From: Pantoea eucrina
Lineage (GTDB): Bacteria > Pseudomonadota > Gammaproteobacteria > Enterobacterales > Enterobacteriaceae
Length of the DNA stretch: 64,000 nucleotides
Assembly (NCBI RefSeq): GCF_001691555.1
Contig: NZ_MAYN01000001.1
Location: forward strand, 310,001 to 374,000
Reading direction: 5' to 3'
Positions 34,436 to 42,856 of this stretch are shown piece by piece. The first letter of the stretch is position 1. Each line of letters starts with the position of its first letter. Position numbers and translations under genes: made by a program. The notes beneath the pieces are model-generated. The model was not told the origin of the DNA. It was given only the letters and a program-made list of their open reading frames with translations, and did no database searches.

Positions 34436-34742
34436 ACAGGTACTGTTCAGATAGCGTGGTAAGCGCGCCATCTGAAAAAAAAGAGCTTTCTTAAGCCAGG
34501 CTGTACCGGCGGCCTGAACACTGCAATGTTTATCGCACGTATACAGGTTCGCCTTATTTATGCCTCTGATAATTATCACTATTTTTTTGATGAAAGAGTG
34601 ATACTAAAATGCGCAGCAAGGTACAGGCTTAATTACATAAGCGCAGTAACTTCAATCGACAAAGTCGCAGCGTCAAAATAATTGGCCGCCTGCGCTTATT
34701 TCCCGATAAACTGCGGTTCCTGTTGATCAGACTTTTCTTAGA

Positions 34743-35798
34743 ATGAACTATTATACCCCTGATGATGATCATCTGAAAAAACGGTCGAGACGTTTTGTCC
34801 GGCGCATGTTTTTTATGCGGCAGCTCGGCACTGTGCTCTGTTTTTTCCCTGTTCTTTCTGTGCTGCTCGATATGCAGCGTGAGCTGTTTTACAGCGGTTT
34901 GCTGTTCATTAATGCGTTTGCCTGGCCATGGCTCGCCTGCCAGCGTGCATTGCGCGCTGAAGACCCGACCAGCGCTGAACGTAGTAATCTCACGCTAGAC
35001 GCCGCTTTTGGCGGGATCTGGGTGGCGCTGATGTCGCTCAGTCCGGTGCCTTCCGTCATTATCATGGCAGTGCTGGCTTCCGATCGCTATGCGGCGGGCG
35101 GCAGCACGTTGCTGATATCAGCCGTTAAAGCATTTATCGTTTCTTTTTTACCGGTATGGATACTTGATGGCGCACGGGCAGAGAGTGCATTTACCATGCA
35201 AACAGTGTGGCTGACGCTGCCGCTGGCCAGCTGCTATATGCTGGCGCTGAGTATTGCGTCCTATAATCTCACCTGGCAACTGCGTAAGCGTAATCGTGAA
35301 CTGGAGCGCGTGGCCCTGATGGATCCGGGCCTGCAGATCCCTAACCGACGGCTGTTTGAGCGACGTCTGGAGAGTGAGTTTTTAAGTACGCGGCGCGGTG
35401 ACAGTAACGGCTATCTGCTGCTGCTGGATCTGGATCATTTCAAGGCCGTTAATGACACATGGGGACATGAAGCAGGCGATTTTCTGCTGGCTGAGATCTC
35501 GGCTCTGCTGCGTAATTATGTTGGTATTCAGGATATTCCTGCGCGCCTGGGTGGTGATGAACTTAGCGTTATCGTTCACCATGCCAGTGATGACACCGTA
35601 GTGGCTCTGGCGATGCGACTCCGTGAAAAAATCGCGCAGGTGGTTTTACCGGCCGCTCCCGATTATCACTGCACGGTGAGCATCGGTATCGCTCCGGCAA
35701 GCAGCGCTGATTCTCTGCGCGACTGGCTACGCCATGCGGATGAAGCGCTTTATCAGGTCAAGCGGGCAGGGCGTAACAACGTCCTGCTCTGGAGCTGA
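34743..35798 (+). CDS. MASE2-GGDEF diguanylate cyclase, DgcC/AdrA-like
   Basis: A 351-residue membrane enzyme. An N-terminal basic segment and about five hydrophobic helices (residues 25-175) form a MASE2-type sensor as in AdrA/DgcC. The GGDEF domain covers about 190-345. The signature is GGDEL at 270-274, which is usually active, with DLDHFKAVNDTWGH upstream. The allosteric I-site RxxD is replaced by GIQD at 261-264, so product inhibition should be lost. It would raise cyclic di-GMP and favour cellulose or biofilm formation. It stands alone. Confidence 0.9.
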   Translation: MNYYTPDDDHLKKRSRRFVRRMFFMRQLGTVLCFFPVLSVLLDMQRELFYSGLLFINAFAWPWLACQRALRAEDPTSAERSNLTLDAAFGGIWVALMSLSPVPSVIIMAVLASDRYAAGGSTLLISAVKAFIVSFLPVWILDGARAESAFTMQTVWLTLPLASCYMLALSIASYNLTWQLRKRNRELERVALMDPGLQIPNRRLFERRLESEFLSTRRGDSNGYLLLLDLDHFKAVNDTWGHEAGDFLLAEISALLRNYVGIQDIPARLGGDELSVIVHHASDDTVVALAMRLREKIAQVVLPAAPDYHCTVSIGIAPASSADSLRDWLRHADEALYQVKRAGRNNVLLWS

Positions 35799-35818
35799 GT
35801 CACAACATCCTCAGCCAG

Positions 35819-36085
35819 CTAACGTAGCTGGCTATCTTTACTGCCCCGGCGATTATACCCGCTACTGCTGGCCTCTTTCTTATCCAGTTCAGACTGACAC
35901 TGGATACAGTAGCGTACGCCGGGCAGTGCCGCGCGACGCGCTTCGGGTATGGGTTCTCCACACTCATCGCAGAAGCGGGCACTTTCACCCTGCTTCAGAT
36001 GACTTCGTGCCCGGGCAATAGCATCATCTACCGTTGCATCAATCTGTTTCTGGACTGCGCCATCTTCGGACCAGCCACCAGCCAT
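35819..36085 (-). CDS. ybiI: DksA/TraR-type zinc finger protein YbiI
   Basis: An 88-residue protein that matches E. coli YbiI from end to end: MAGGWSEDGAVQKQI, the finger CDECGEPIPEARRAALPGVRYCIQC and the terminus GYNRRGSKDSQLR. Four Cys bind zinc. YbiI belongs to the DksA/TraR family but lacks the coiled-coil tip of DksA, so its role at RNA polymerase is uncertain. The ATG at 36085 has an AAGGGGGA ribosome site. The frame extends nine codons upstream without support. Confidence 0.92.
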   Translation of the reverse strand: MAGGWSEDGAVQKQIDATVDDAIARARSHLKQGESARFCDECGEPIPEARRAALPGVRYCIQCQSELDKKEASSSGYNRRGSKDSQLR

Positions 36086-36492
36086 AAAGTCCCCCTTATC
36101 ATCGCTGAACATTAACTATAGTCAGCAGCAATGCGCACGTCACACTTTGCGTGCGGTTGCACTCATACCTCATTGCTGCTTCCTCAAACGAAATACCTGA
36201 CATTCGCGCAGGTAACGATAAGATGCATCAAAAATGCAATTTTTCTTTATTAAATATAGAGTTATGTCGTTTCTTATTTTAAATACGTTGAAGTATGAAT
36301 TTATATCTTTAATAAAAGTGTACAAAGGGGTGTGCGTTGTACAAATATATTCAGTCATGTTGCTGGCTAATAAAAAAGCCATTTCCAAATCAGCCAGGAA
36401 ATATAGGGTGTTTGTTTTGTTAATAAAGCGAAGCGGTAAAGAAATTCCATCGATCAACTTTTAATCGAAAATTTTTCTCCGGATGAAAAATA
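36086..36492. other. AT-rich gap without a supported gene
   Basis: About 400 bp, strongly AT-rich from 36230 to 36480. Short open frames exist on both strands but they overlap each other, lack ribosome sites and show no family motif. The low GC suggests acquired or non-coding DNA. Confidence 0.5.
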
Positions 36493-36550
36493 ACTCTCCT
36501 GACAGGTCGATTCTTTCGCTTAAGCGAAGCGTAAACGATGTCAGGAGAGT
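36493..36550 (-). terminator. nested inverted repeat after the KGG gene
   Basis: A 12-bp perfect outer stem ACTCTCCTGACA (36493-36504) / TGTCAGGAGAGT (36539-36550) encloses a second perfect palindrome TTCGCTTAAGCGAA (36515-36528). On the minus strand it is followed by TTATTTTTC, so it could end the KGG transcript. The nested shape is unusual for a simple terminator. Confidence 0.5.
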
Positions 36551-36601
36551 GTCATTTATAGGATTAAATGAAGTGCAGGGGGTATCAGATGCTGTATAAG
36601 T

Positions 36602-36805
36602 TTACTTACGACGACTAATTTTTCCTCCTTTTCTGCCCGCTTCAATAGCCCGTTCAGGATCGTTTCTGAAGTTGCCGCCGCTGACCTGACCGCCCTTACG
36701 GCCTGCCTCAGCAGCACGTTCTTTGTTAGCAGCAAAGTTACCTGCACCACCGCGGCGTGGTTTGGTTTTTTCAGCTTCTTCCGGGTTATTGCTGGAATCC
36801 TGCAT
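36602..36805 (-). CDS. YciG-like KGG-repeat stress protein
   Basis: A 67-residue hydrophilic protein with two KGG units: GGAGNFAANKERAAEAGRKGG and GGNFRNDPERAIEAGRKGG (each about 20 residues), as in E. coli YciG and Bacillus GsiB. These are RpoS-type general stress or desiccation proteins. The ATG at 36805 follows GAGAGG by 5-6 nt and is chosen over upstream ATGs. The 420 bp upstream, to the oxidoreductase gene, hold its promoter and no other gene. Confidence 0.9.
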   Translation of the reverse strand: MQDSSNNPEEAEKTKPRRGGAGNFAANKERAAEAGRKGGQVSGGNFRNDPERAIEAGRKGGKISRRK

Positions 36806-37194
36806 TTTTTCCTCTCTGTTCATGCTGACTTGTGGCAAAAATAAATGTAGCGCTGTTTTTACCATATTCAAGCCAGAATTTATCCTGACTTTTAATTTAC
36901 GACGGGTCGTTTGTTTAAGTAAGAATCGATTTTAAACGATCCTGTTATCTTAATCTTACGCAGGAGAATAGTTAGCATTTTACTCCGATAAAGGAAAGCG
37001 TTCTTTGCGTCCTGAAAAGGTTTGATGAAAAGTTGTGACAATTAGCCATGCACAGCATGACATCACACAATAAAAGAGTGCAGGCATTCTATTACGCTTC
37101 GTTTATTTTTTTCAGTCCTGGTATGAATGGGCAGAACAGAAATAAGGTCTGAAAATGTCGGGTTATCGCAGGTGCTTTTACCCGGGCAGGGGAG

Positions 37195-37224
37195 GCCTGG
37201 CTGCTGGCCGGGTCAGCAGCAGGC
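37195..37224. terminator. hairpin after the VanB-like gene
   Basis: GCCTG-g-CTGCTG pairs with CAGCAG-CAGGC, 11 bp with one bulge, 4 bp after the oxidoreductase stop. No T run follows on the minus strand. Confidence 0.45.
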
Positions 37225-37227
37225 TAT

Positions 37228-38196
37228 TCAGAGATCGATAATCAGGCTGGCGGTATGACTGCGGGAGCAGCAGAGGGCGACACACTGGGCGGGCGACGCT
37301 TTTTCGTTGTCAGACTGAACCGTGTCGCGATGGTCTGGCTGACCTTCAATAACGGGTGTCAGGCAGGCGCCGCACATGCCCATTTCACACGACAGTGCAA
37401 CCTCCACGCCCTGCTCAGTCAGCACGGCTGCAATTGACCGATCTGGCGGAACCAGCCAGCTTCTGCCCGAGCGCGCCAGCGTTATCGTGAACGCCGCGCC
37501 CCGCCCGGTAACCTGCTGTGGTGCAGCAGCTTTAAATGCCTCTGTATGAATCGCTCCGGAGGGCCAGCCACAGGCTTCAGCCTGAAGCCGCAGATGTGAC
37601 ATGAAAGGCAGCGGACCACACAGATAGATATGTGCGTCGGGCTGATAATGTGCGACACCGGCAGGCAGATGATTGCGTGCGCTGACTCCCTCACTGCTGT
37701 ACCAGAAATGACAAACGCCATGCGCAAATTTCTGGCTCAGCGTTGCTGCAAGCGCCTCATCGCCCCGCTGTCTGAGATAATAGTGCAGTTCAAAAGCGAT
37801 GCCTGTTGCTTCCAGCGCCTGCGCCATCGCTGAGAGGGGGGTGATGCCGATGCCTGCGGCCAGCAAGATGACTTTCTTTGCTGCAACCAGCGGGAAAAGA
37901 TTACGTGGTGCAGAAATAGCAAGCTGCATACCCGGGCGGAGCGTTTCATGTACATAGCGCGAACCTCCCCGTGAATCTGCGTCAAGTGCCACACAAATTT
38001 CATAGCAGTCGCGTCTGTTTTCCGGTCCGGTCAGTGAATATTGCCGGATTATTCCCGACGGCAGGTGCACATCGATGTGCGCCCCTGCCTGCCATGCGGG
38101 CAACAATTGCCCATCTGCCGTCATTAGCCTGACGCCAAGATTGCGGCGGCCCTGACGCCAGATGCCGTCCGTGATCACAGTAATCAGTTCGTTCAT
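37228..38196 (-). CDS. VanB-like oxygenase reductase
   Basis: A 322-residue reductase of the phthalate dioxygenase reductase class. An FNR-like FMN/NAD part (RQYSLTGPENR, LLAAGIGITPLSAMAQAL, YLCGPLPFM) is followed by a C-terminal plant-type [2Fe-2S] ferredoxin with CEMGMCGACLTPVIEG and a later Cys. It passes electrons from NADH to the Rieske oxygenase encoded just upstream (9-bp gap). VanAB demethylates vanillate; other methoxy- or sulfo-aromatics are handled by relatives. Confidence 0.9.
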   Translation of the reverse strand: MNELITVITDGIWRQGRRNLGVRLMTADGQLLPAWQAGAHIDVHLPSGIIRQYSLTGPENRRDCYEICVALDADSRGGSRYVHETLRPGMQLAISAPRNLFPLVAAKKVILLAAGIGITPLSAMAQALEATGIAFELHYYLRQRGDEALAATLSQKFAHGVCHFWYSSEGVSARNHLPAGVAHYQPDAHIYLCGPLPFMSHLRLQAEACGWPSGAIHTEAFKAAAPQQVTGRGAAFTITLARSGRSWLVPPDRSIAAVLTEQGVEVALSCEMGMCGACLTPVIEGQPDHRDTVQSDNEKASPAQCVALCCSRSHTASLIIDL

Positions 38197-38205
38197 CGCA
38201 GACCC

Positions 38206-39243
38206 TCAGACCAGAAAAAATTCACCAAATCCCATGCGCTTCAGACCACGCCGGTACGCGACCGAGCTGCGATCGGCCGGAATATGCGCCTCGAGCGTAA
38301 GATCCAGCGGCAGGCGTTCAGGGCGCTGGGTCTCCACCATCAGCCGATCCTCTTCAAACACGCGCAGGTTAAAAGCGTGCACCTCTTCCGGAGGAATGTG
38401 CAGATCAAAGTTGCGTGCTATAGGCGCAAACATGCGCGTCTGACGGGCTGAAACCGGAGAAGCCGCATTCATGATCACCAGGCGGGCATCGTCCGGGAAA
38501 AAAATCGTTAATGTGGCCGTAAAGGGCAGATGCATCTCAAAGCGCCGCAGCCATTCAAAGCCAGCGGGCGCCTGGCAGGGGCTGTCGGCAGCGAAATTGC
38601 TCACGGAGCTCCAGTAATCGACGCTAAAGCCGTAGTCGGTTTCAACCGGATTATAAGCGGGCACCAGCTGGTTGGCCGGATCGGCAAATGTATCCGTATG
38701 TACCCAGGCAAAGTGCGCGACGTCCAGAAAGCCTTCTACCTGCCGGCCAGCAAATCCTGCGACGTCAAACCCGGGACAGTTGATTTGCTGGAATCCGCTC
38801 TCATCCCAGTGCGGCATCGTCGGCAGTGCTGCAGGCTGTTCACTGTCAGGCGCAAGACAAACCCAGATCAAGCCAAAACGTTCTGCAACGGCATACGAGG
38901 TAAGGTGCAGTTTGGCAGGTACCGGCTGGTCCGGACTCGACGGAATGCGGTTACACCGGCCATTTTCCCCAAAGCGCAGGCCGTGATAAGGACAGATAAT
39001 GCCCTCTTCGTCGTGAAAACCCAGCGTCAGCGGTACGCCACGATGTGGACAGATATCACGGGCGGCTACAACGTTTCCTTTGATCCGGTACAGCACCAGC
39101 TGTTCATCCAGCAGCGTCGCTTTTACCGGGGCGCTGCTGATATCACCACTGCGCGCAACAGGATGCCAGTGGCGCGCCAGGCGCAGCCAGTCTTCAGGGT
39201 CAAAAGTGCAGTGGGCAGGCGGTGTCGGGCCGGGCATAGTCAT
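38206..39243 (-). CDS. VanA-like Rieske oxygenase
   Basis: A 345-residue terminal oxygenase. The Rieske cluster ligands are CPHRGVPLTLGFHD and then CPYHGLRF (C-x-H and C-x2-H), about residues 63-85. The mononuclear iron site is DVAHFAWVHTDTF near residue 175. It fits the vanillate O-demethylase / aryl ether monooxygenase group. It is the first gene of the two-gene unit and divergent from a LysR gene, its likely activator; the intergenic distance is 127 bp. Exact substrate unknown. Confidence 0.9.
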   Translation of the reverse strand: MTMPGPTPPAHCTFDPEDWLRLARHWHPVARSGDISSAPVKATLLDEQLVLYRIKGNVVAARDICPHRGVPLTLGFHDEEGIICPYHGLRFGENGRCNRIPSSPDQPVPAKLHLTSYAVAERFGLIWVCLAPDSEQPAALPTMPHWDESGFQQINCPGFDVAGFAGRQVEGFLDVAHFAWVHTDTFADPANQLVPAYNPVETDYGFSVDYWSSVSNFAADSPCQAPAGFEWLRRFEMHLPFTATLTIFFPDDARLVIMNAASPVSARQTRMFAPIARNFDLHIPPEEVHAFNLRVFEEDRLMVETQRPERLPLDLTLEAHIPADRSSVAYRRGLKRMGFGEFFLV

Positions 39244-39370
39244 CTCCTGATAATCAGTTCACAGACCGTGATAAACGTACTCTTTCTCAGGACATTGTTA
39301 TTACGCTTCTGTGTTACGATCCATCGCTAAGATTACAGTCTGCTGTTGCAAAAAAGTGTACAGGTACACG

Positions 39371-40285
39371 ATGAGCCCATTTTCCCGTTTTGCACTCTAT
39401 TTTACTGAGGTCGTCCGCAGCGGCAGTCTGCGTAAGGCGGCAGAAAAGCTGCACGTGTCGGCGTCTGCGATCAACAGGCAAATTTTACAGGCAGAAGCCT
39501 CCTTTAATACGCCGCTGTTTGAGCGTCTGCCGGAAGGGCTGCGCATGACCACTGCCGGCGAATTGCTCTACAGCGATCTCACTCGCTGGCAGCGTGAATT
39601 TCGCGTTACGCGCCAGCGGTTCGATGACATTCAGGGGCTAAAACGCGGCACTGTTACCCTGGGAATGGTGCAGTCTCTGACCCGGGGCCGGATAGCCGAA
39701 CGGATAGCGGTCATGGCGCAGACGCATCTCTGGCTGAATCTGACGCTTACCGTCGATAACAGCCATCGTATCAGCCAGCTGATCAGACAATCTGAAATCG
39801 ATTTTGGTCTTATCCTCGACCCGGCTGGCCAGAGCGGCCTTGATGTGCTGGCTTTTGCTGAACTGGAAATGGGCGTGGTCATGAATAACCAGCATCCGCT
39901 CAGAACCCGTGATGCTATTTCACTCAGTGAACTGAGTCATGAGCGACATATTCTGCCGGGTGACTCACTGGTTGTTCATGAGCGGGTCGCTGCGCTCTAC
40001 CACCGGCAGGGATTCCGCCCTGACAATGTGATTGGCTGTAATGATATTCGTCTTATCCATACGCTGGTGGCGCAGAACAGCGGGATCTGCGTGCTGAGCC
40101 TGCTGGATGTAATGACTGAGGTTGAAAAAGGGGAGTTGAGCTTTGTACCGCTCCGGCACAACGTCATGCGCCCTCTGACGCTGGCATTATGCACTGCACC
40201 GTCGCGGCAGCTTTCGCGCGCGGCACAGATGCTGATTCAGCAGATGACGGAGGTGATTGAGTCGATGAACCTTCTTCAGCGCTGA
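39371..40285 (+). CDS. LysR-family regulator of the VanAB-like genes
   Basis: A 304-residue LysR protein. MSPFSRFALYFTEVVRSGSL and RKAAEKLHVSASAINRQILQ form the winged helix, followed by an effector domain with VTLGMVQSLTRGRIAERI. The start at 39371 gives the normal family length. It is divergent from the Rieske oxygenase gene. Its 3' end overlaps the convergent map gene by 10 bp. Confidence 0.87.
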   Translation: MSPFSRFALYFTEVVRSGSLRKAAEKLHVSASAINRQILQAEASFNTPLFERLPEGLRMTTAGELLYSDLTRWQREFRVTRQRFDDIQGLKRGTVTLGMVQSLTRGRIAERIAVMAQTHLWLNLTLTVDNSHRISQLIRQSEIDFGLILDPAGQSGLDVLAFAELEMGVVMNNQHPLRTRDAISLSELSHERHILPGDSLVVHERVAALYHRQGFRPDNVIGCNDIRLIHTLVAQNSGICVLSLLDVMTEVEKGELSFVPLRHNVMRPLTLALCTAPSRQLSRAAQMLIQQMTEVIESMNLLQR

Positions 40286-41064
40286 ACCGGAGAGTCGCTG
40301 CCGGTGCCATCCGGCCACGGCGTGAGGAGATCAAAGCCGTTATCTGTGACGGCAACGGTATGTTCCCACTGCGCAGAGAGTGAGCGATCTCTTGTAACCA
40401 CCGTCCAGCCGTCATTCAATACGCTGGTCGCTGCTTTGCCGGCATTGATCATCGGTTCAATAGTAAAGATCATGCCCGGTTCCAGCATCAGGCCTTTACC
40501 GGGCGTACCATAATGAAGCACCTGTGGTTCATCATGATAGATCCGTCCGATGCCATGACCGCAGTATTCGCGTACGACAGAGAACCCTGCGCCTTCAGCT
40601 ACCCGCTGGATGGCTGCGCCGATATCGCCCAGCCGGGCACCGGGTTTCACCACGCTGATACCCGCCATCATTGCATCGTAAGTGATATCCACCAGTCGCC
40701 TGGCGCGAACTGAAGGCTGGCCGACAAAGTACATGCGACTGGTATCGCCATACCAGCCCTCTTTGATAACCGCGACATCAATATTAATGATATCGCCCTC
40801 TTTAAGTCGTTTCGGACCCGGGATACCGTGGCAGACTACGTGATTGACTGACGTGCAGAGCGTACGGGTATAGCCATGATAGCCAATATTTGCCGGCGTG
40901 ATTTTCAGGACATCAACGATGTAATCGTGACAGAGACGATCCAGCTCGTCGGTGCTGATACCTGGCTTTACATAAGGTCCAATCATGGCCAGCACGGCAG
41001 CAGCAGCATTACCCGCGGCGCGCGCCTGTTCAATTTCCGCGGCATTATGGAACGAAATATTCAT
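40276..41064 (-). CDS. map: type I methionine aminopeptidase
   Basis: A 262-residue pita-bread metallopeptidase, the usual size for bacterial MetAP type Ia. Metal ligands appear in order: INIDVAVIKEGWYGDTSRMY (two Asp), the His of CGHGIGRIYHDEPQVLHY, the Glu of MIFTIEPMINAG, and the Glu in SAQWEHTVAVTDNGFDLL. It removes the N-terminal Met from nascent proteins. A chromosomal map is essential, so this is presumably a second copy. Its start overlaps the ParD-like gene by 4 nt, so the two are translated together, which is unlike the chromosomal map-rpsB arrangement. Confidence 0.92.
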   Translation of the reverse strand: MNISFHNAAEIEQARAAGNAAAAVLAMIGPYVKPGISTDELDRLCHDYIVDVLKITPANIGYHGYTRTLCTSVNHVVCHGIPGPKRLKEGDIINIDVAVIKEGWYGDTSRMYFVGQPSVRARRLVDITYDAMMAGISVVKPGARLGDIGAAIQRVAEGAGFSVVREYCGHGIGRIYHDEPQVLHYGTPGKGLMLEPGMIFTIEPMINAGKAATSVLNDGWTVVTRDRSLSAQWEHTVAVTDNGFDLLTPWPDGTGSDSPVQR

Positions 41065-41306
41065 GATGCCTTCTCCTGAGTCAGAAATGCAGGATGATTT
41101 AAGAGTGCTGCCAGGTCACTCCCTCCGTCGCGTTCAACGCGCATCAGCAGCCGGACCAGCGCCTGATGGTCTTTGTCGGGATAAAGCTCTGCCAGCATGC
41201 CCATCTTCATCCAGTGCTCCGCCTGAGCATTAACTGAGCGGCTCAATGCTCCGCTGGCGATACGCAGATTTTCATGCATCAGATCGGAGATTTTCACAAT
41301 GCCCAT
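41061..41306 (-). CDS. ParD-like antitoxin-family protein
   Basis: An 81-residue protein of the ParD_like family. MGIVKISDLMHENLRIAS resembles a ribbon-helix-helix start, and SVNAQAEHWMKMGMLAEL the following helix, typical of plasmid antitoxins. It precedes map with a 4-nt overlap. A perfect dyad in its promoter suggests autoregulation. No ParE-like toxin is nearby; the only coupled partner is the aminopeptidase. Confidence 0.8.
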   Translation of the reverse strand: MGIVKISDLMHENLRIASGALSRSVNAQAEHWMKMGMLAELYPDKDHQALVRLLMRVERDGGSDLAALLNHPAFLTQEKAS

Positions 41307-41326
41307 GACTGTGCCTTATATGTTGT

Positions 41327-41343
41327 GTATATGGTTCATATAC
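41327..41343 (-). promoter_or_regulatory. operator of the ParD-like/map pair
   Basis: GTATATG-GTT-CATATAC is a perfect 7-bp dyad 21 bp upstream of the ParD-like start; a further TATATG lies beside it. The position fits autorepression by a ribbon-helix-helix protein. The rest of 41344-41641 shows no gene. Confidence 0.55.
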
Positions 41344-41641
41344 TACCTGTAATGAAGGGAGATACAAGGTTGCCTGCGATAAAGGCAGTAATGGTGCAGG
41401 GTTAAACGCAAACCGGGTCCGATAATCGCTTACGCTTTATCCTGAAACGAACCTGTTTAACATGCAGTAAAATATTTCACGTATCAGGTTAACTGGATAT
41501 TAATCAGCAGGTTAAATCGAATATACAGGCCTGGCCCGACGTTGCTTGCGGATTGTTTCTGAATGGACATAAATTTTGTAGTATCTTTTTAGCGGTATTA
41601 AAAGCTTTTTTCCAGATGTACACTGACCCGGCGACCGCAGA

Positions 41642-41878
41642 ATGAACAAAGCAGATGATGATGAATGGGTGGATAGAGTAATAGGCGAGGCGGTAATGGC
41701 GCTGTTTGAAGAGGCGTTACCTGTTTCTTATGATGCTCTGCTCAGCAGACTGCAGGAGATGCTGGCAACGGAAAAGAGTGAAGCAAAAATCCGTTCGCTC
41801 TACTTTGCCATCCGGGAAATCCAGGGGGCAGACTGCCCGATAATCGATGCGGCCTCTCATGATCAGACGTTACACTGA
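41642..41878 (+). CDS. YmgA-like small regulatory protein
   Basis: A 78-residue acidic helical protein. The core VIGEAVMALFEEALPVSYDALLSRLQEML resembles E. coli YmgA (ITGQAVLQILRMKINFSLQTLIKQL) and, more closely, the proteins at 48944, 49996 and 51833 in this window. YmgA and relatives act on the Rcs phosphorelay in E. coli under BluR/BluF control. The gene lies 6 kb before bluF and is convergent with an AriR-like gene 30 bp away. Confidence 0.65.
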   Translation: MNKADDDEWVDRVIGEAVMALFEEALPVSYDALLSRLQEMLATEKSEAKIRSLYFAIREIQGADCPIIDAASHDQTLH

Positions 41879-41908
41879 GTGTCGGGGCACATAGCACATT
41901 GTAATGGC

Positions 41909-42109
41909 TTATTGCTCTCTGGCTGTCAGAGCGCGTACAGCGCTTGTATAGGTCTCTTTCATCCCATCAAGCGCCTCACTTTCCTGCTGCCGCAAATGCA
42001 CAAGAATGTTGTCAATACTTAAAGGCTGTCCGGATTTGCGTAAAAACGACACGGTACGCCCGATGGCGGCATGAATGGCACTGTTGTTATCCAAAACGCT
42101 GAGTTTCAC
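41909..42109 (-). CDS. AriR/YmgB-like small protein
   Basis: A 66-residue protein: IHAAIGRTVSFLRKSGQPLSIDNILVHLRQQESEA. The pattern of an IG.x.V helix followed by a hinge and a second helix resembles AriR (YmgB) and the proteins at 49310 and 55401. It is convergent with the YmgA-like gene at 41642. AriR is linked to biofilm and acid resistance in E. coli; here the function is inferred from similarity only. Confidence 0.6.
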   Translation of the reverse strand: MKLSVLDNNSAIHAAIGRTVSFLRKSGQPLSIDNILVHLRQQESEALDGMKETYTSAVRALTAREQ

Positions 42110-42203
42110 GCGGTATCCCTCTGCATATTAATCGGGTATTTATGGCTGCCATTATACGACCTGCACACGTTTTGGCCTGATGAGACGGGGTCGGGTCAGG
42201 CGT

Positions 42204-42692
42204 TCAGGGCAGTGCCTGATGCAGTTTTTCCCGCAGGGCTGCAACCCTTACGGTAAGATCATGCAGTTCTTCATAAGGGGTATCCATCACCGAAATCATA
42301 TCGGCGGGCACCCCGGCGGCTTTGCTTTTAAGCTGCTGCCCTTCATCAGTCAGGAAAATAAGTACCCGGCGTTCATCGCCGCCTGAATCGCGTTTACGCA
42401 CAATAAGACCGGCTGCTTCAAGTCTTTTCAATAACTGGCTGAGCGTGCCGGAATCGAGCCGCACGCGTGCACCCACCTCCGAGACGGTCACCTCATCTTT
42501 TTCCCACAGCGCCAGTAATACCAGATACTGGGGATAAGTAAGTCCAAGCGGTTTAAGCCGGGACTGATAAAGCTTGGTCATGGCGAGTGATGCAGAGTAG
42601 AGCGCAAAACAGAGGAACTGGTCGACGGTTACCGGTGCGTCAGACAGCGGACGCTCGTTGTTACCGCTTTGATCATTTATATCAGTACACAT
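42204..42692 (-). CDS. OhrR-family peroxide-sensing regulator
   Basis: A 162-residue MarR protein of the OhrR branch: QFLCFALYSASLAMTKLYQSRL carries the redox Cys, and LTYPQYLVLLALWE and LDSGTLSQLLKRLEAAGLI follow. OhrR represses an organic hydroperoxide reductase (ohr) and is oxidised by organic peroxides. No ohr gene is in the window, so its target must be elsewhere or lost. Confidence 0.88.
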   Translation of the reverse strand: MCTDINDQSGNNERPLSDAPVTVDQFLCFALYSASLAMTKLYQSRLKPLGLTYPQYLVLLALWEKDEVTVSEVGARVRLDSGTLSQLLKRLEAAGLIVRKRDSGGDERRVLIFLTDEGQQLKSKAAGVPADMISVMDTPYEELHDLTVRVAALREKLHQALP

Positions 42693-42856
42693 TCACGATC
42701 CATTTAACTGATGCTGGCCGACAGGGAAAACGCATGCTGCGCCCGGACAGCGACAAGTATTGAACCAAATTAAATTGATGTCAATGTAACTCGGCGCAAT
42801 CGCAGTAGCTGTCGCGGGTGTGACAAACTGGCCTATGCTTACAGCCGGAGGTCAAT

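Noticed and set aside
36170-36464. Two overlapping open frames on opposite strands in AT-rich DNA
   Set aside because: Neither has a ribosome site, promoter or recognisable pattern; open frames of this size are expected on both strands only by chance here.
38175-38191. Iteron-like sequence at the start of the VanB-like gene
   Set aside because: ATCACAGTAATCAGTTC matches the iteron at about 13 of 17 positions but lies in coding sequence and is explained by the protein start VITDGIW.
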